Numbered from the stretch's first letter, positions 1 to 7,052 are shown. The stretch: DNA of 10,055 bases from Candidatus Woesearchaeota archaeon (GCA_016181215.1 JACOZS010000063.1:1-10055), one strand, 5' to 3'. Numbers and translations: made by a program. The notes: generated by a model not told the origin, from the sequence alone.

Positions 1-17
1 ATCATATAAAAAATAAA

Positions 18-22
18 GGGTG
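18..22 (+). promoter_or_regulatory. Shine-Dalgarno element of sepF
   Basis: GGGTG lies 6 bases before the ATG at 29 and matches the archaeal GGTG-type Shine-Dalgarno. It decides the ATG at 29 over the in-frame GTG at 20, which it overlaps. Confidence 0.55.
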
Positions 23-28
23 CTAAAA

Positions 29-418
29 ATGGGTATATTATCAAACATTAAAGAAAAACTAGGATTTAGTTCTAGAGAAGATTACATGGATGAATTTGAA
101 GACAATTATGTTGAAATTGACACAAAAGGGGCCGCAAAAAGATCAAAAATTCTTGTAAAGCCGTTCGTCATTTCTGAATTTAATGACATAAAAGATGCGC
201 TTGATGCCATAAGAGAAGGGTATACAATAGCACTAATCAATATTAAACCATTAAGAGACCGCGACATAGTTGAATTAAAGAGGGCAGTTAACAAGATAAA
301 GAAAACTTGTGATGCCATAGAAGGAGACATCGCCGGTTTTGGAGAAGATTGGATTGTGGTAACTCCCAATTTCGCAGAAGTTTACAGAAATGTTCAGACA
401 GAAGAAATAAAAGAATAA
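29..418 (+). CDS. sepF: Archaeal SepF, FtsZ membrane anchor
   Basis: A 129-residue SepF-family protein (DUF552). The family tethers FtsZ to the inner face of the membrane at the division site. The N-terminus (MGILSNIKEKLGF) reads as a short amphipathic helix, the usual SepF membrane-targeting segment; an acidic linker follows (about residues 18-32), then the globular domain (about 35-125) with strands ILVKPF and YTIALINI and the helix DRDIVELKRAVNKIKK, ending in IAGFGEDWIVVTPNF. A GTG at base 20 is also in frame, but the GGGTG at 18-22 is better read as a Shine-Dalgarno element 6 bases before the ATG at 29, and the ATG start puts the targeting helix at the terminus as in relatives. The length is usual for an archaeal SepF. 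Family call is from domain pattern; the FtsZ link is family knowledge. Confidence 0.9.
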   Translation: MGILSNIKEKLGFSSREDYMDEFEDNYVEIDTKGAAKRSKILVKPFVISEFNDIKDALDAIREGYTIALINIKPLRDRDIVELKRAVNKIKKTCDAIEGDIAGFGEDWIVVTPNFAEVYRNVQTEEIKE

Positions 419-419
419 G

Positions 420-428
420 TTTTTAAAT
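420..428 (+). promoter_or_regulatory. TATA box of the zpr1-dph2-glyS operon
   Basis: TTTTTAAAT, preceded by AATAAG, is centred about 26 bases before the ATG at 450. Archaeal transcription starts about 25-27 bases after the TATA centre, so the message should begin at or next to the start codon (leaderless). No Shine-Dalgarno precedes that ATG, which agrees. Confidence 0.6.
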
Positions 429-449
429 TTAATTCTTCTTTTAATTTGC

Positions 450-971
450 ATGGATAAAATAGAGAATCAGCCTTGTCCTTTTTGCAAACAAAATAAGATG
501 ACTATGACTGAAGAAGAACTTGAGATTCCATACTTCGGAAAATGTTTTCTATTTGCCCTTAATTGTTCTGCTTGCGGTTATAAGATGTCTGACGTTGAAG
601 CTGAGAAAGATAAAGAACCAGTAAAAATAATATTCACAGTAGAAAATGAAAAAGATATGAAAGTTCGCGTCGTTAAATCTTCCAATGCTACAGTAAGCGT
701 ACCTCAACTAAGAATGAAAGTTTCCCCAGGTCCGGCATCAGAAGGTTACATTTCAAACATAGAAGGCATCTTGGACAGATTCAAGAAAGTGGTGGAAGAT
801 CTCAAAGAAACAGCAGAAGAAGATGAAGAAAAGAGAGAAGCTAAGAATTTATTGAAAAAGATATGGAAGGTAAGATGCGGCGATGTTCCTCTAAAAATTA
901 TAATAGAAGATCCTTCTGGAAACTCAGCCATAATATCTGAAAAAGCATCTATCCTAAAACTGAAAAAATGA
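450..971 (+). CDS. zpr1: ZPR1-related zinc-finger protein
   Basis: A 173-residue archaeal ZPR1 protein. The zinc finger is CPFC (C9, C12) and CSAC (C39, C42) with 26 residues between the pairs, followed by the beta-rich ZPR1 domain containing LRMKVSPGPASEGYISNIEGIL, a helical charged stretch (about 112-140) and the closing LKIIIEDPSGNSAI motif. Eukaryotic ZPR1 carries two such modules and is a folding chaperone for elongation factor eEF1A; archaeal proteins have one module, and a similar role with aEF1A is inference. The stop codon overlaps the start of the Dph2 gene by 4 bases (ATGA), so the two are probably translationally coupled. The location beside a Dph2 gene (EF2 modification) and glycyl-tRNA synthetase supports a translation-factor role. 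Confidence 0.9.
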   Translation: MDKIENQPCPFCKQNKMTMTEEELEIPYFGKCFLFALNCSACGYKMSDVEAEKDKEPVKIIFTVENEKDMKVRVVKSSNATVSVPQLRMKVSPGPASEGYISNIEGILDRFKKVVEDLKETAEEDEEKREAKNLLKKIWKVRCGDVPLKIIIEDPSGNSAIISEKASILKLKK

Positions 972-1588
972 AACTATTATTTATCCCGGCTAAATCCAAA
1001 GAAGACATTACCCCAGTTCTAAAGAAAGTTAAGATCAAGGGTAAGATAGGATTGATAGCTTCTGTACAATATCTTGATCAGTTAGAAAAAGCAAAAAAAT
1101 ATTTCAAAAACTCAGTTATCTGCGGCCAGGTTCTTGGATGCAACACTGGAGATGCAGAAAAAAAGAAAGACATGATTGATGCTTATTTATTCATAGGTTC
1201 TGGAAGATTCCATCCTTTGGATATCTTCAGAAAAACAGGAAAACCCACTTATATGGCAAATCCAGCAACAAACGAATTTTCCCAATTAACTGCTAAAGAA
1301 TTTGTAAATTTTGAAAAACAGAAAAAAGGCAGATTGCTTAAATTCCTGAATGCAGAAAAAGTCGGCATCCTAGTCTCATCAAAACCGCATCAATATAACC
1401 TCCAAACAGCATATAGAATAAAAGAGCATTTTAAAGATAAAGAATGTTTAATCTTTCTATGTAATAATATAAGACAGGAAGATCTTGAGAATTTCCCAGA
1501 AGTGGAAATTTGGGTCAACACAGCCTGTCCCCGCATAGAAGGCAAAAATATTATAAATGCATCAGATTTACCTAAACAACATGAATAA
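968..1588 (+). CDS. dph2: Dph2-family diphthamide synthase, short form lacking domain 1
   Basis: A 206-residue protein matching the C-terminal two thirds of Dph2, the radical-SAM-like [4Fe-4S] enzyme that moves a 3-amino-3-carboxypropyl group from SAM to a histidine of elongation factor 2. Domain 2 is seen in IGLIASVQYLDQL, GQVLGCN (C58) and FIGSGRFHPLDIF; domain 3 in KVGILVSSKPHQYN and WVNTACPRI (C187). Full-length archaeal Dph2 has about 320-340 residues and three cluster cysteines, one per domain. Here domain 1 and its cysteine are absent: the protein begins at the strand that leads into domain 2 (MKLLFIPAKS). Upstream lies the intact zpr1 gene, overlapping by 4 bases, so no missing part is adjacent. 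Its 3' end overlaps glyS by 8 bases. Family membership is clear; whether it is an active synthase alone, part of a two-subunit enzyme, or repurposed is unknown. Confidence 0.85.
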   Translation: MKLLFIPAKSKEDITPVLKKVKIKGKIGLIASVQYLDQLEKAKKYFKNSVICGQVLGCNTGDAEKKKDMIDAYLFIGSGRFHPLDIFRKTGKPTYMANPATNEFSQLTAKEFVNFEKQKKGRLLKFLNAEKVGILVSSKPHQYNLQTAYRIKEHFKDKECLIFLCNNIRQEDLENFPEVEIWVNTACPRIEGKNIINASDLPKQHE

Positions 1589-3089
1589 GCAGGAAAACAT
1601 TCTTAATATTGCTACAAAAAGAGGTTTTTTTTACCCTTCTGCAGAATATTATGGATCAAAGGCAGGATTCTGGACATACGGTCATTTGGGTAAACTGATG
1701 AAGACCAAATTCGAGAATCTGTGGAGATGTATATTTTTAGGATTAAATGATAACTACTATGAAATTGAAGGTTCTTCTATACTGCCTAAAAAGGTGTTTG
1801 AGAGCTCTGGTCATTTGAAGAATTTTAACGATCCATTAACAGAATGTGAAAAATGCCACTTTAGGTTTAGGGCAGACCAATTAGTAGAAGACGAATTAAA
1901 AAAAGACGTTGATGGTCTGGATGAAAAGGCCTTAACTAAAATAATAAGGGATAATAAATTGAAGTGTCCAAGATGTGGTTCTAATCTGATGGATGTAAAA
2001 TGGTTTAACATGATGTTTGAATTAAGATTAGGCGCCACAGGAGAAGATATTGGATATCTAAGTCCTGAAACAGCACAAAATCCTTATTTATCCTTTAAAA
2101 GACAGTTTATGGCACAAAGAGAAAAATTACCTATGGGGCTTGCAATGGTAGGCAAGGCATTCAGGAACGAGATCTCACCAAGACAAGGCTTCTTCAGATT
2201 AAGAGAATTCACACAAGCAGAACTTCAAATCTTCTTTGATCCAGATGAAATAGACAAAGCAGATAGATGGAATGAAATTAAAAATTATAAATTAAGATTA
2301 TTCTTAGCTAAAGATAGGAAACAGAATAAACTAACGGAAATTATATGTGATGATGCGAATAAAAAATTAAAATTACCAAAGTTATACGTTTATCATCTGG
2401 CAAGAATGCAAAAATTCTATCTAGAAAACCTAGAAATTCCCAAAGAAAAATTCAGATTTCGCGAGTTAGCTGAAAATGAACGTGCCTTCTACAACAAGAT
2501 ACACTTCGATGGCGAGATAAATATGGAAACCTTAGGTGGATTTAAAGAGGTTTGTGGCTGCCATTATCGTACAGATCATGATTTATTAGGTCATTCTAAA
2601 GGTTCTGGCGAGAAACTCGAAATATTATATGATAATAAAAGATTCGTTCCACATGTTTTGGAGTTAAGTTTTGGGGTAGATAGAAATTTATGGGCATTAC
2701 TAGACCTATTTTACAATGAAGAAAAAGAGCGAACTAGTTTAAGATTACCTTATGTAGTTGCTCCAATAGAAACAGCAGTATTTCCTCTAGTAAATAAAGA
2801 CAAATTGCCAGAGAAAGCAGAACAAATTTATAGCGAATTAAGACAAAACCATGTAAAAGTATTCTACGATTCTTCGGGGTCAATAGGAAGAATGTATAGG
2901 CGTATGGACGAAATCGGTTGCTTATACATGGTAACTATAGATCACCAAACATTAAAAGATAATACCGTAACAGTTAGGAACAGAAATGATATGAAGCAGA
3001 TTCGAGTAAAAACAAAAGATCTTCTGGAAACATTAAGAAAATTATTCAAGAAAGAAATAGAATTTAAGAAAGCCGGAAAATTAATTTAG
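1581..3089 (+). CDS. glyS: Glycyl-tRNA synthetase, archaeal/eukaryotic type
   Basis: A 502-residue class IIa synthetase that charges tRNA-Gly with glycine. Early motif RGFFYPSAEYYG (14-25) and FWTYGHLG are typical of the homodimeric alpha2 form. A zinc-ribbon insertion has CEKC (C89, C92) and CPRC (C129, C132). Motif 2 is MVGKAFRNEISPRQGFFRLREF with R195; motif 3 is the FGVDR at 364-368. An HGTP anticodon-binding domain follows (about 388-490; YVVAPIETAVFPL, SSGSIGRMYRRMDEIG). The length is somewhat under the usual ~550-600, consistent with a reduced genome. I chose the ATG at 1581 rather than the in-frame ATG at 1557: it starts inside the end of dph2 (shared ATGAATAA) and puts the protein start just before the conserved core. 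Last gene of the zpr1 operon; a T-rich stretch follows. Confidence 0.95.
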   Translation: MNKQENILNIATKRGFFYPSAEYYGSKAGFWTYGHLGKLMKTKFENLWRCIFLGLNDNYYEIEGSSILPKKVFESSGHLKNFNDPLTECEKCHFRFRADQLVEDELKKDVDGLDEKALTKIIRDNKLKCPRCGSNLMDVKWFNMMFELRLGATGEDIGYLSPETAQNPYLSFKRQFMAQREKLPMGLAMVGKAFRNEISPRQGFFRLREFTQAELQIFFDPDEIDKADRWNEIKNYKLRLFLAKDRKQNKLTEIICDDANKKLKLPKLYVYHLARMQKFYLENLEIPKEKFRFRELAENERAFYNKIHFDGEINMETLGGFKEVCGCHYRTDHDLLGHSKGSGEKLEILYDNKRFVPHVLELSFGVDRNLWALLDLFYNEEKERTSLRLPYVVAPIETAVFPLVNKDKLPEKAEQIYSELRQNHVKVFYDSSGSIGRMYRRMDEIGCLYMVTIDHQTLKDNTVTVRNRNDMKQIRVKTKDLLETLRKLFKKEIEFKKAGKLI

Positions 3090-3190
3090 TTAATAACACT
3101 TCCTATCCTTCTTCCAAAATTCTCATTCTTTCTTTTTGCTTTTTTTAACCTATTATAGGCATCTTCATCTAGGGTTAGTTTTTTTACCAT
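3086..3190 (-). CDS. Short VapB/UPF0330 antitoxin-like protein (34 aa, probably truncated)
   Basis: A 34-codon reading frame starting with ATG at 3190-3188 and ending with TAA at 3088-3086. It encodes MVKKLTLDEDAYNRLKKA followed by KRKNENFGRRIGSVIN. The first 25 or so residues match the pattern of UPF0330/VapB-type antitoxins (a short strand, then DExAYxxLKxxKxxxExF), whose full proteins run to about 70-80 residues; the usual SDVI continuation and C-terminal toxin-binding part are missing. It has its own signals: GGGGGT 8 bases before the ATG and a TATA-like box at 3235-3243. It follows the cyclase gene on the same strand and overlaps the last 4 bases of glyS. No PIN-domain toxin lies next to it. 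It may be a decayed antitoxin or a stand-alone microprotein; the family call rests on a short match. Confidence 0.5.
   Translation of the reverse strand: MVKKLTLDEDAYNRLKKAKRKNENFGRRIGSVIN
3133..3146 (+). terminator. T-rich terminator after glyS
   Basis: T5 and T7 runs lie about 44 bases past the glyS stop, within a pyrimidine-rich stretch. Archaeal RNA polymerase stops at such T tracts without a hairpin. The tract overlaps the convergent small antitoxin-like gene, where it encodes lysines, so it may be partly a coding effect. Confidence 0.4.
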
Positions 3191-3234
3191 TCCTAAATAC
3201 CCCCTATTTAAGATTAAATAGCGACATTTAACGA

Positions 3235-3243
3235 ATTTATAAA
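3235..3243 (-). promoter_or_regulatory. TATA-like box for the small antitoxin-like gene
   Basis: On the minus strand the sequence reads GAAGG then TTTATAAAT, just past the cyclase stop codon. Its centre is about 49 bases before the ATG at 3190, giving a predicted start near 3213 and a leader of about 20 bases that would contain the GGGGGT ribosome-binding element (3199-3204). Confidence 0.45.
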
Positions 3244-3249
3244 CCTTCT

Positions 3250-5118
3250 CTACTTGCTCTCCATCTTTCTAATCAAGAAATCTTTCCCAGGAGGATTTTT
3301 GATAAACCCCTTGCATCTTTCTACATACAGCTTAGAAACCCCATCCTTAAATCCACTAAAAAGATTTAATGCTTCTTTAAATTTAGCCTTCTTATACAAT
3401 TCTAACGCTTTATTATAAATTTCTAATAATTTACCATCAAAATCAATCATTACTTCATATATCATAATGGCTTCTTTCTTTCCTTTAACAGCCACTTTAT
3501 CAATTTCTCTAATCCCAAAATTATGTTTACCCAATTTCCTTAACGTGCTTTCAGTAATCAAAATACTAGTTCCATAATACTTATTCAGGCTCTCTACTCT
3601 TGACGCTAAATTAACAGAATCCCCTATAGCAGTATATCCTAATCTATCCTTGCTTCCAACATTACCAATAACAGCCTCCCCTGTATTTACGCCGGCACCA
3701 ACACTTACGCCCAAACCCAAGGCTTTAACTCTTTTAACCATCTCAACAGCAGCCTGAACTGCTTCTTTGGCATGATCTTCATGTCTCACAGGAGCATTGA
3801 ATATTGCCATTACAGCATCTCCAATATACTTGTCTAATGTTCCTTTAGATTCAAGAATGGAGTCAGTCATCACGCTTAGACATTTATTTAGCGTGCTAAC
3901 CAGTTCCTTTGGTTTTAACCTTTCGGATAATGAAGTAAACCCCCGTATATCCGCAAAAAGTATGCTAATCTCTTTCTCAACACCCTCAAGGTCAATCCCC
4001 TCCTTGCTCTTCAAAATCTCATCTGCAACCTCATGGCTGACATACTTCCCAAACAAATGTCTAACCTTGGCCTTTTCTTTTCCTTCCGTGAAATAATAAA
4101 ACGAAGTTAATCCAAGGTAGCTGAATAGTATTGATAAAAACGGATAAACAAAATTAGATATAACTCCTTTTTCAAACATCATAACAGCAATTACCAAATA
4201 CAAAGCAAACAAAACTATAGATATTATGGTAGAAATTAATAATCTAAATTTATACAAACAAAAACCAACAAGTACCGCCAAAATACAAATAAATAAAATA
4301 ACCTCTGATCTACTCTGATGTCTTAAATAATCTTTATTAATCAAGGTCTGTAAAGCATTAGCATGTACCTCAACCCCGGGCATTGCTTTTCCTTCTGAGG
4401 TCGGAACAAAATAATCATCATGCAAATCCGGACTGGTTGCCCCAATGAAGACAATTCTATCTTTTAAATCTAATTCCTCCCTGCCTTTCAATAAATCCGT
4501 TATAGAAACAGTTTTAAAACTTCCAGGCTTGCCAATAAAGTTAATTAATAGTTTTCCATTATACTCAGTTTCCTTGCCTAGACTTAACCTGTATACTTCA
4601 CAGGCAAGACAGCCATATTCATTAATCTTAGTCTGTACGCTTCTTGTAATACTATCAGGATCCGTAAAAACATTAATAAATGCCTTATTCTCGTAATCTT
4701 TAATTTTTTTTATCGGCAGTAATATTTCTTCTCCTTTTAATTCACCATTCTCCAATTTAAACTTGGTAAACTCTACTGGAACTATCCCGTTTATTTTCTC
4801 CAATCCAGATTTTAATGCAGTATCAGACTCTTCATTGGATTCTTCAAAGAAAGCAACATCTATCCCAACAACTTTGGCCATTCCAAGCTTGCTGAAAACA
4901 TCATCCCAAACCTTTCTATCCCACGGCCATCTTCCTATCTCCTGCAAACTTTTATCATCAATAGCTAGTATAACAACATTATCTAAAGCAGCCTTACCGC
5001 CATAAAGCGTATCTGTTAGTCTGTAATCCCACCGTTCCCCTACGCCAGCATACAACCCAAGACTTAATATAAGAATCACACCAAGAATAATAATCACACT
5101 ATAGAATCTCTTATTCAT
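3250..5118 (-). CDS. CHASE2-domain class III adenylate cyclase
   Basis: A 622-residue membrane sensor enzyme predicted to make cAMP from ATP. Order: transmembrane helix (about 5-25), extracytoplasmic CHASE2 domain (about 28-262; VVILAIDDKSL, GRWPWDR, VVGIDVAF, IVFIGAT, PGVEVHANALQ), three transmembrane helices (about 272-342), then the class III catalytic domain (about 380-555). Catalytic residues look complete: metal-binding D390 (FADIRGFT) and D434 (GDAVMAIF), adenine-specifying K430 and T496 (the Lys/Thr pair of the class IIIb, CyaC-like group), and transition-state N503 and R507 in DSVNLASR. A helical TPR-like tail (about 562-605) ends in ERCKGFIKNPP, a tail common in bacterial CHASE2 cyclases. 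The start overlaps the FecR gene by 8 bases. Class III cyclases with CHASE2 are mainly bacterial, so lateral transfer is likely. Domain calls are firm; the stimulus is unknown. Confidence 0.93.
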   Translation of the reverse strand: MNKRFYSVIIILGVILILSLGLYAGVGERWDYRLTDTLYGGKAALDNVVILAIDDKSLQEIGRWPWDRKVWDDVFSKLGMAKVVGIDVAFFEESNEESDTALKSGLEKINGIVPVEFTKFKLENGELKGEEILLPIKKIKDYENKAFINVFTDPDSITRSVQTKINEYGCLACEVYRLSLGKETEYNGKLLINFIGKPGSFKTVSITDLLKGREELDLKDRIVFIGATSPDLHDDYFVPTSEGKAMPGVEVHANALQTLINKDYLRHQSRSEVILFICILAVLVGFCLYKFRLLISTIISIVLFALYLVIAVMMFEKGVISNFVYPFLSILFSYLGLTSFYYFTEGKEKAKVRHLFGKYVSHEVADEILKSKEGIDLEGVEKEISILFADIRGFTSLSERLKPKELVSTLNKCLSVMTDSILESKGTLDKYIGDAVMAIFNAPVRHEDHAKEAVQAAVEMVKRVKALGLGVSVGAGVNTGEAVIGNVGSKDRLGYTAIGDSVNLASRVESLNKYYGTSILITESTLRKLGKHNFGIREIDKVAVKGKKEAIMIYEVMIDFDGKLLEIYNKALELYKKAKFKEALNLFSGFKDGVSKLYVERCKGFIKNPPGKDFLIRKMESK

Positions 5119-5935
5119 ACCTCTTCAATAACTCTTGTTTCTCCCTGATCCCCCTGTTATATTTTCTTATCTTTTCTACTAAAGGACCTTTTAATGGAAA
5201 TCTCTTTAATAGTTCTTCTTCATTTACCTTTCCAGCATCTACTTCGTCTAATCCTTTATTAATATCATTCTCGTCAAAAGGTTTTATTTTTTTGGCTAAT
5301 GCAAGTAACCTCTTCTGTTTGGTGATAGTTCTAAACCTTACTTTCTTCATAGTGTTAATGTCATCCTGCAGCTGTTTCTTAATAAATGCACGGTCTTCTG
5401 GACTTAAATCCTCAAGATTCTGTAATATTCCTCTTTTACTGTTCATTCGTTTTCCTTCAGGAACCTCTTTCATCTCTTTACCAGCTAAAACCTTTCCTTC
5501 TCCAACAATAATCCCAGATTCTCCGTCTTTAGTCCATACCTTAAATCCAGTTCCTCTGACCGTAGCCACAGTATCCGGAGTCTGTAACTCATAAGAATTA
5601 ACCCCGGTCAATTTTGAGATCTTGTTCCAGGTTTGCCCTGAATTTTGCTTAATCCCGACATTATTCTTGCTTAGACTGGATACTACAATCTCAGTATTTG
5701 GCTGTAATCTTACTGTTTCAGATTCATATAAAACTAAAGTAGCTATGCCATTTGCTCCAGTTTTAATAATATCATTTGTTTTAAGTTCCATCTCGTCCGC
5801 AGCTCCAGCATTATTCACGAGAACTTCTCCGGATTCAACATATAGATAAGCCTTGGTTTCTCCACCCCCGCAGCCATATAAAAACAGACCAAGCAGAATA
5901 ACAATTGCAATAAGTAAATATCTATTTCCCCCCAT
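5111..5935 (-). CDS. FecR-domain lipoprotein paired with the cyclase
   Basis: A 274-residue exported protein. Residues 6-20 form a hydrophobic signal segment followed by a lipobox-like LYGC (C22), then glycines, suggesting a lipid-anchored protein on the outer face of the membrane. A FecR domain spans about 28-165, with the strand repeats YVESGEVLVNN and ATLVLYESETVRLQPNTEI and the hallmark TPDTVATVRGTGFKV (119-133). The C-terminal third is helical and highly charged (about 175-274) and not recognised. FecR proteins beside CHASE2 cyclases are a recurrent bacterial pair, so this is probably the periplasmic-side partner or scaffold for the cyclase's CHASE2 domain; that is inference. It is first in the two-gene operon, with a TATA box placing the transcript start on the ATG. 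Classical lipoprotein processing enzymes are not well defined in archaea, so anchoring is uncertain. Confidence 0.88.
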   Translation of the reverse strand: MGGNRYLLIAIVILLGLFLYGCGGGETKAYLYVESGEVLVNNAGAADEMELKTNDIIKTGANGIATLVLYESETVRLQPNTEIVVSSLSKNNVGIKQNSGQTWNKISKLTGVNSYELQTPDTVATVRGTGFKVWTKDGESGIIVGEGKVLAGKEMKEVPEGKRMNSKRGILQNLEDLSPEDRAFIKKQLQDDINTMKKVRFRTITKQKRLLALAKKIKPFDENDINKGLDEVDAGKVNEEELLKRFPLKGPLVEKIRKYNRGIREKQELLKRYE

Positions 5936-5954
5936 AAATCTCCGATATCTTCTT

Positions 5955-5970
5955 CATATATAAATCTTTC
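5955..5970 (-). promoter_or_regulatory. Promoter of the FecR-cyclase operon
   Basis: The minus strand reads GAAAGA (BRE-like) followed by TTTATATATG. The TATA centre lies about 25 bases before the FecR ATG at 5935, predicting a leaderless transcript. Confidence 0.65.
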
Positions 5971-5987
5971 TAACCTTATTTTCTTTT

Positions 5988-6003
5988 GGAATATATTTAT
6001 AAA
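5988..6003 (+). promoter_or_regulatory. Promoter of tyrS; decides the start at 6027
   Basis: GGA-rich BRE-like bases precede ATATATTTATAAA. The box core TTTATAAA (5996-6003) is centred about 27 bases before the ATG at 6027, the spacing of a leaderless start. The upstream in-frame ATG at 6003 lies in the TATA box itself and would not be transcribed. It is divergent from the FecR promoter, 20 or so bases away. Confidence 0.65.
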
Positions 6004-6026
6004 TGGGTTTATTTACTGAAATTACA

Positions 6027-7052
6027 ATGGAAAAAACAGAGGAAAGACTTCGTCTAATAACAAGAAACCTGCAGGAGGTTTTGGTAGAATCCGAATTAAA
6101 AGACTTGCTTAAGAAGAAAAAGGAAATTTCTGTTTACTGGGGAACAATGCCTACAGGCAGTATTTCAGTAGCATATTTCTTTCCAATGCTAAAGGTTGCA
6201 GATTTCCTTAAGGCCGGATTAAAAGTAAAAATCTTGCTCGCTGATCTGCACGCAGCATTAGATGGTGTATCCTGGGAACTGCTTGAAAAAAGAACCGAAT
6301 ATTACAAAAGAGCAATAGTAACCATACTAAAGACAATAGAGGTGGACATTAAAAAATTGGAATTTGTAAAAGGAAGCGACATCCAATTAAAGGATAAATA
6401 CTTCAATGATGTTTTAAGGTTAAGCACAATCTCTTCAATAAAGGATTGTACAAAAGCCGCTTCAGAAGTTGTAAAGGCAAGGGAAAATCCACTATTAGCA
6501 GGTTTAATTTATCCAATTATGCAAGCCTTAGACGAAGAATATCTAAAAGTTGACATGCAGTTTGGTGGTCTAGACCAAAGAAAAATTATGGTTTTTGCAA
6601 GGGAAAATCTGCCAAAGATGGGCTACAGATCAAGGATAGAACTCATAAACCCGATGATTCGCGGACTTGTTGGAGAGAAAATGAGCTCAAGTATTGAATC
6701 AACAAAAATAGATTTGTTGGACGATGAAGAAACAGTATCAAGAAAAATAAATAAGGCAGATTGTATAGAGGGGGATCCAAATAACGGATTAATGGCAATG
6801 TTAAAATATCTTATTATGCTGCTTAAGCAGGATAGAAAAGAGAAATTTGTTGTTGAAAGGCCTGAGAAATTTGGCGGAAAAGTTGTATATAATAATTACG
6901 AACAAATAGAAAAAGATTTTATTGGAAGGAAATTGCATCCTCTCGATTTAAAAAAAGCAATTGCACAAGAGATTAATAAGTTACTGGTAAACTTCAGAGA
7001 AGATAATAAGCTAAAACAATTGCATAAAGAAGCTTATCCAAGTAAGAAATAA
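6027..7052 (+). CDS. tyrS: Tyrosyl-tRNA synthetase, eukaryote-like
   Basis: A 341-residue class Ic synthetase that charges tRNA-Tyr. The whole catalytic core tracks the cytosolic eukaryotic enzyme more than the common archaeal form: VYWGTMPTG, FFPMLKVADFLKAG, LLADLHAALD, PLLAGLIYPIMQALDEEYL, VDMQFGGLDQRKI and NPMIRGLVGEKMSSS, then a C-terminal anticodon-recognition part with ERPEKFGGKVVYNNY and HPLDLKKAIAQEINKLL. The KMSSS loop is intact (K218-S222). The HIGH-equivalent is SVAY (47-50), where eukaryotic TyrRS has HVAY, so both histidines of the signature are absent. The start at 6027 is chosen from the TATA spacing; the ATG at 6003 would add 8 residues. There is no eukaryotic EMAP-like tail. 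It is transcribed divergently from the FecR-cyclase pair. Confidence 0.94.
   Translation: MEKTEERLRLITRNLQEVLVESELKDLLKKKKEISVYWGTMPTGSISVAYFFPMLKVADFLKAGLKVKILLADLHAALDGVSWELLEKRTEYYKRAIVTILKTIEVDIKKLEFVKGSDIQLKDKYFNDVLRLSTISSIKDCTKAASEVVKARENPLLAGLIYPIMQALDEEYLKVDMQFGGLDQRKIMVFARENLPKMGYRSRIELINPMIRGLVGEKMSSSIESTKIDLLDDEETVSRKINKADCIEGDPNNGLMAMLKYLIMLLKQDRKEKFVVERPEKFGGKVVYNNYEQIEKDFIGRKLHPLDLKKAIAQEINKLLVNFREDNKLKQLHKEAYPSKK

Noticed and set aside
106..931. Minus-strand frames under sepF and zpr1
   Set aside because: Shadows of well-supported genes with no recognisable domains.
450..967. Missing Dph2 domain 1 hidden upstream by a frameshift
   Set aside because: The upstream sequence is a complete, intact ZPR1 gene with its own zinc-finger and closing motifs; no Dph2 domain-1 motif was seen in any frame.
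1557..1580. Earlier ATG for glycyl-tRNA synthetase
   Set aside because: It would extend the overlap with dph2 and add residues with no family match; the ATG at 1581 is at the coupled stop/start overlap.
3090..3249. Riboswitch or structured RNA in the cyclase-glyS gap
   Set aside because: The gap is mostly filled by the small antitoxin-like frame, and no stable stem was visible by eye.
3797..5849. Open frames of 75-100 codons on the plus strand under the cyclase and FecR genes
   Set aside because: They are antisense to well-supported coding regions, serine-rich, and match no family pattern I recognise.
6003..6026. Earlier ATG for tyrosyl-tRNA synthetase
   Set aside because: It lies inside the TATA box whose spacing predicts a leaderless start at 6027.
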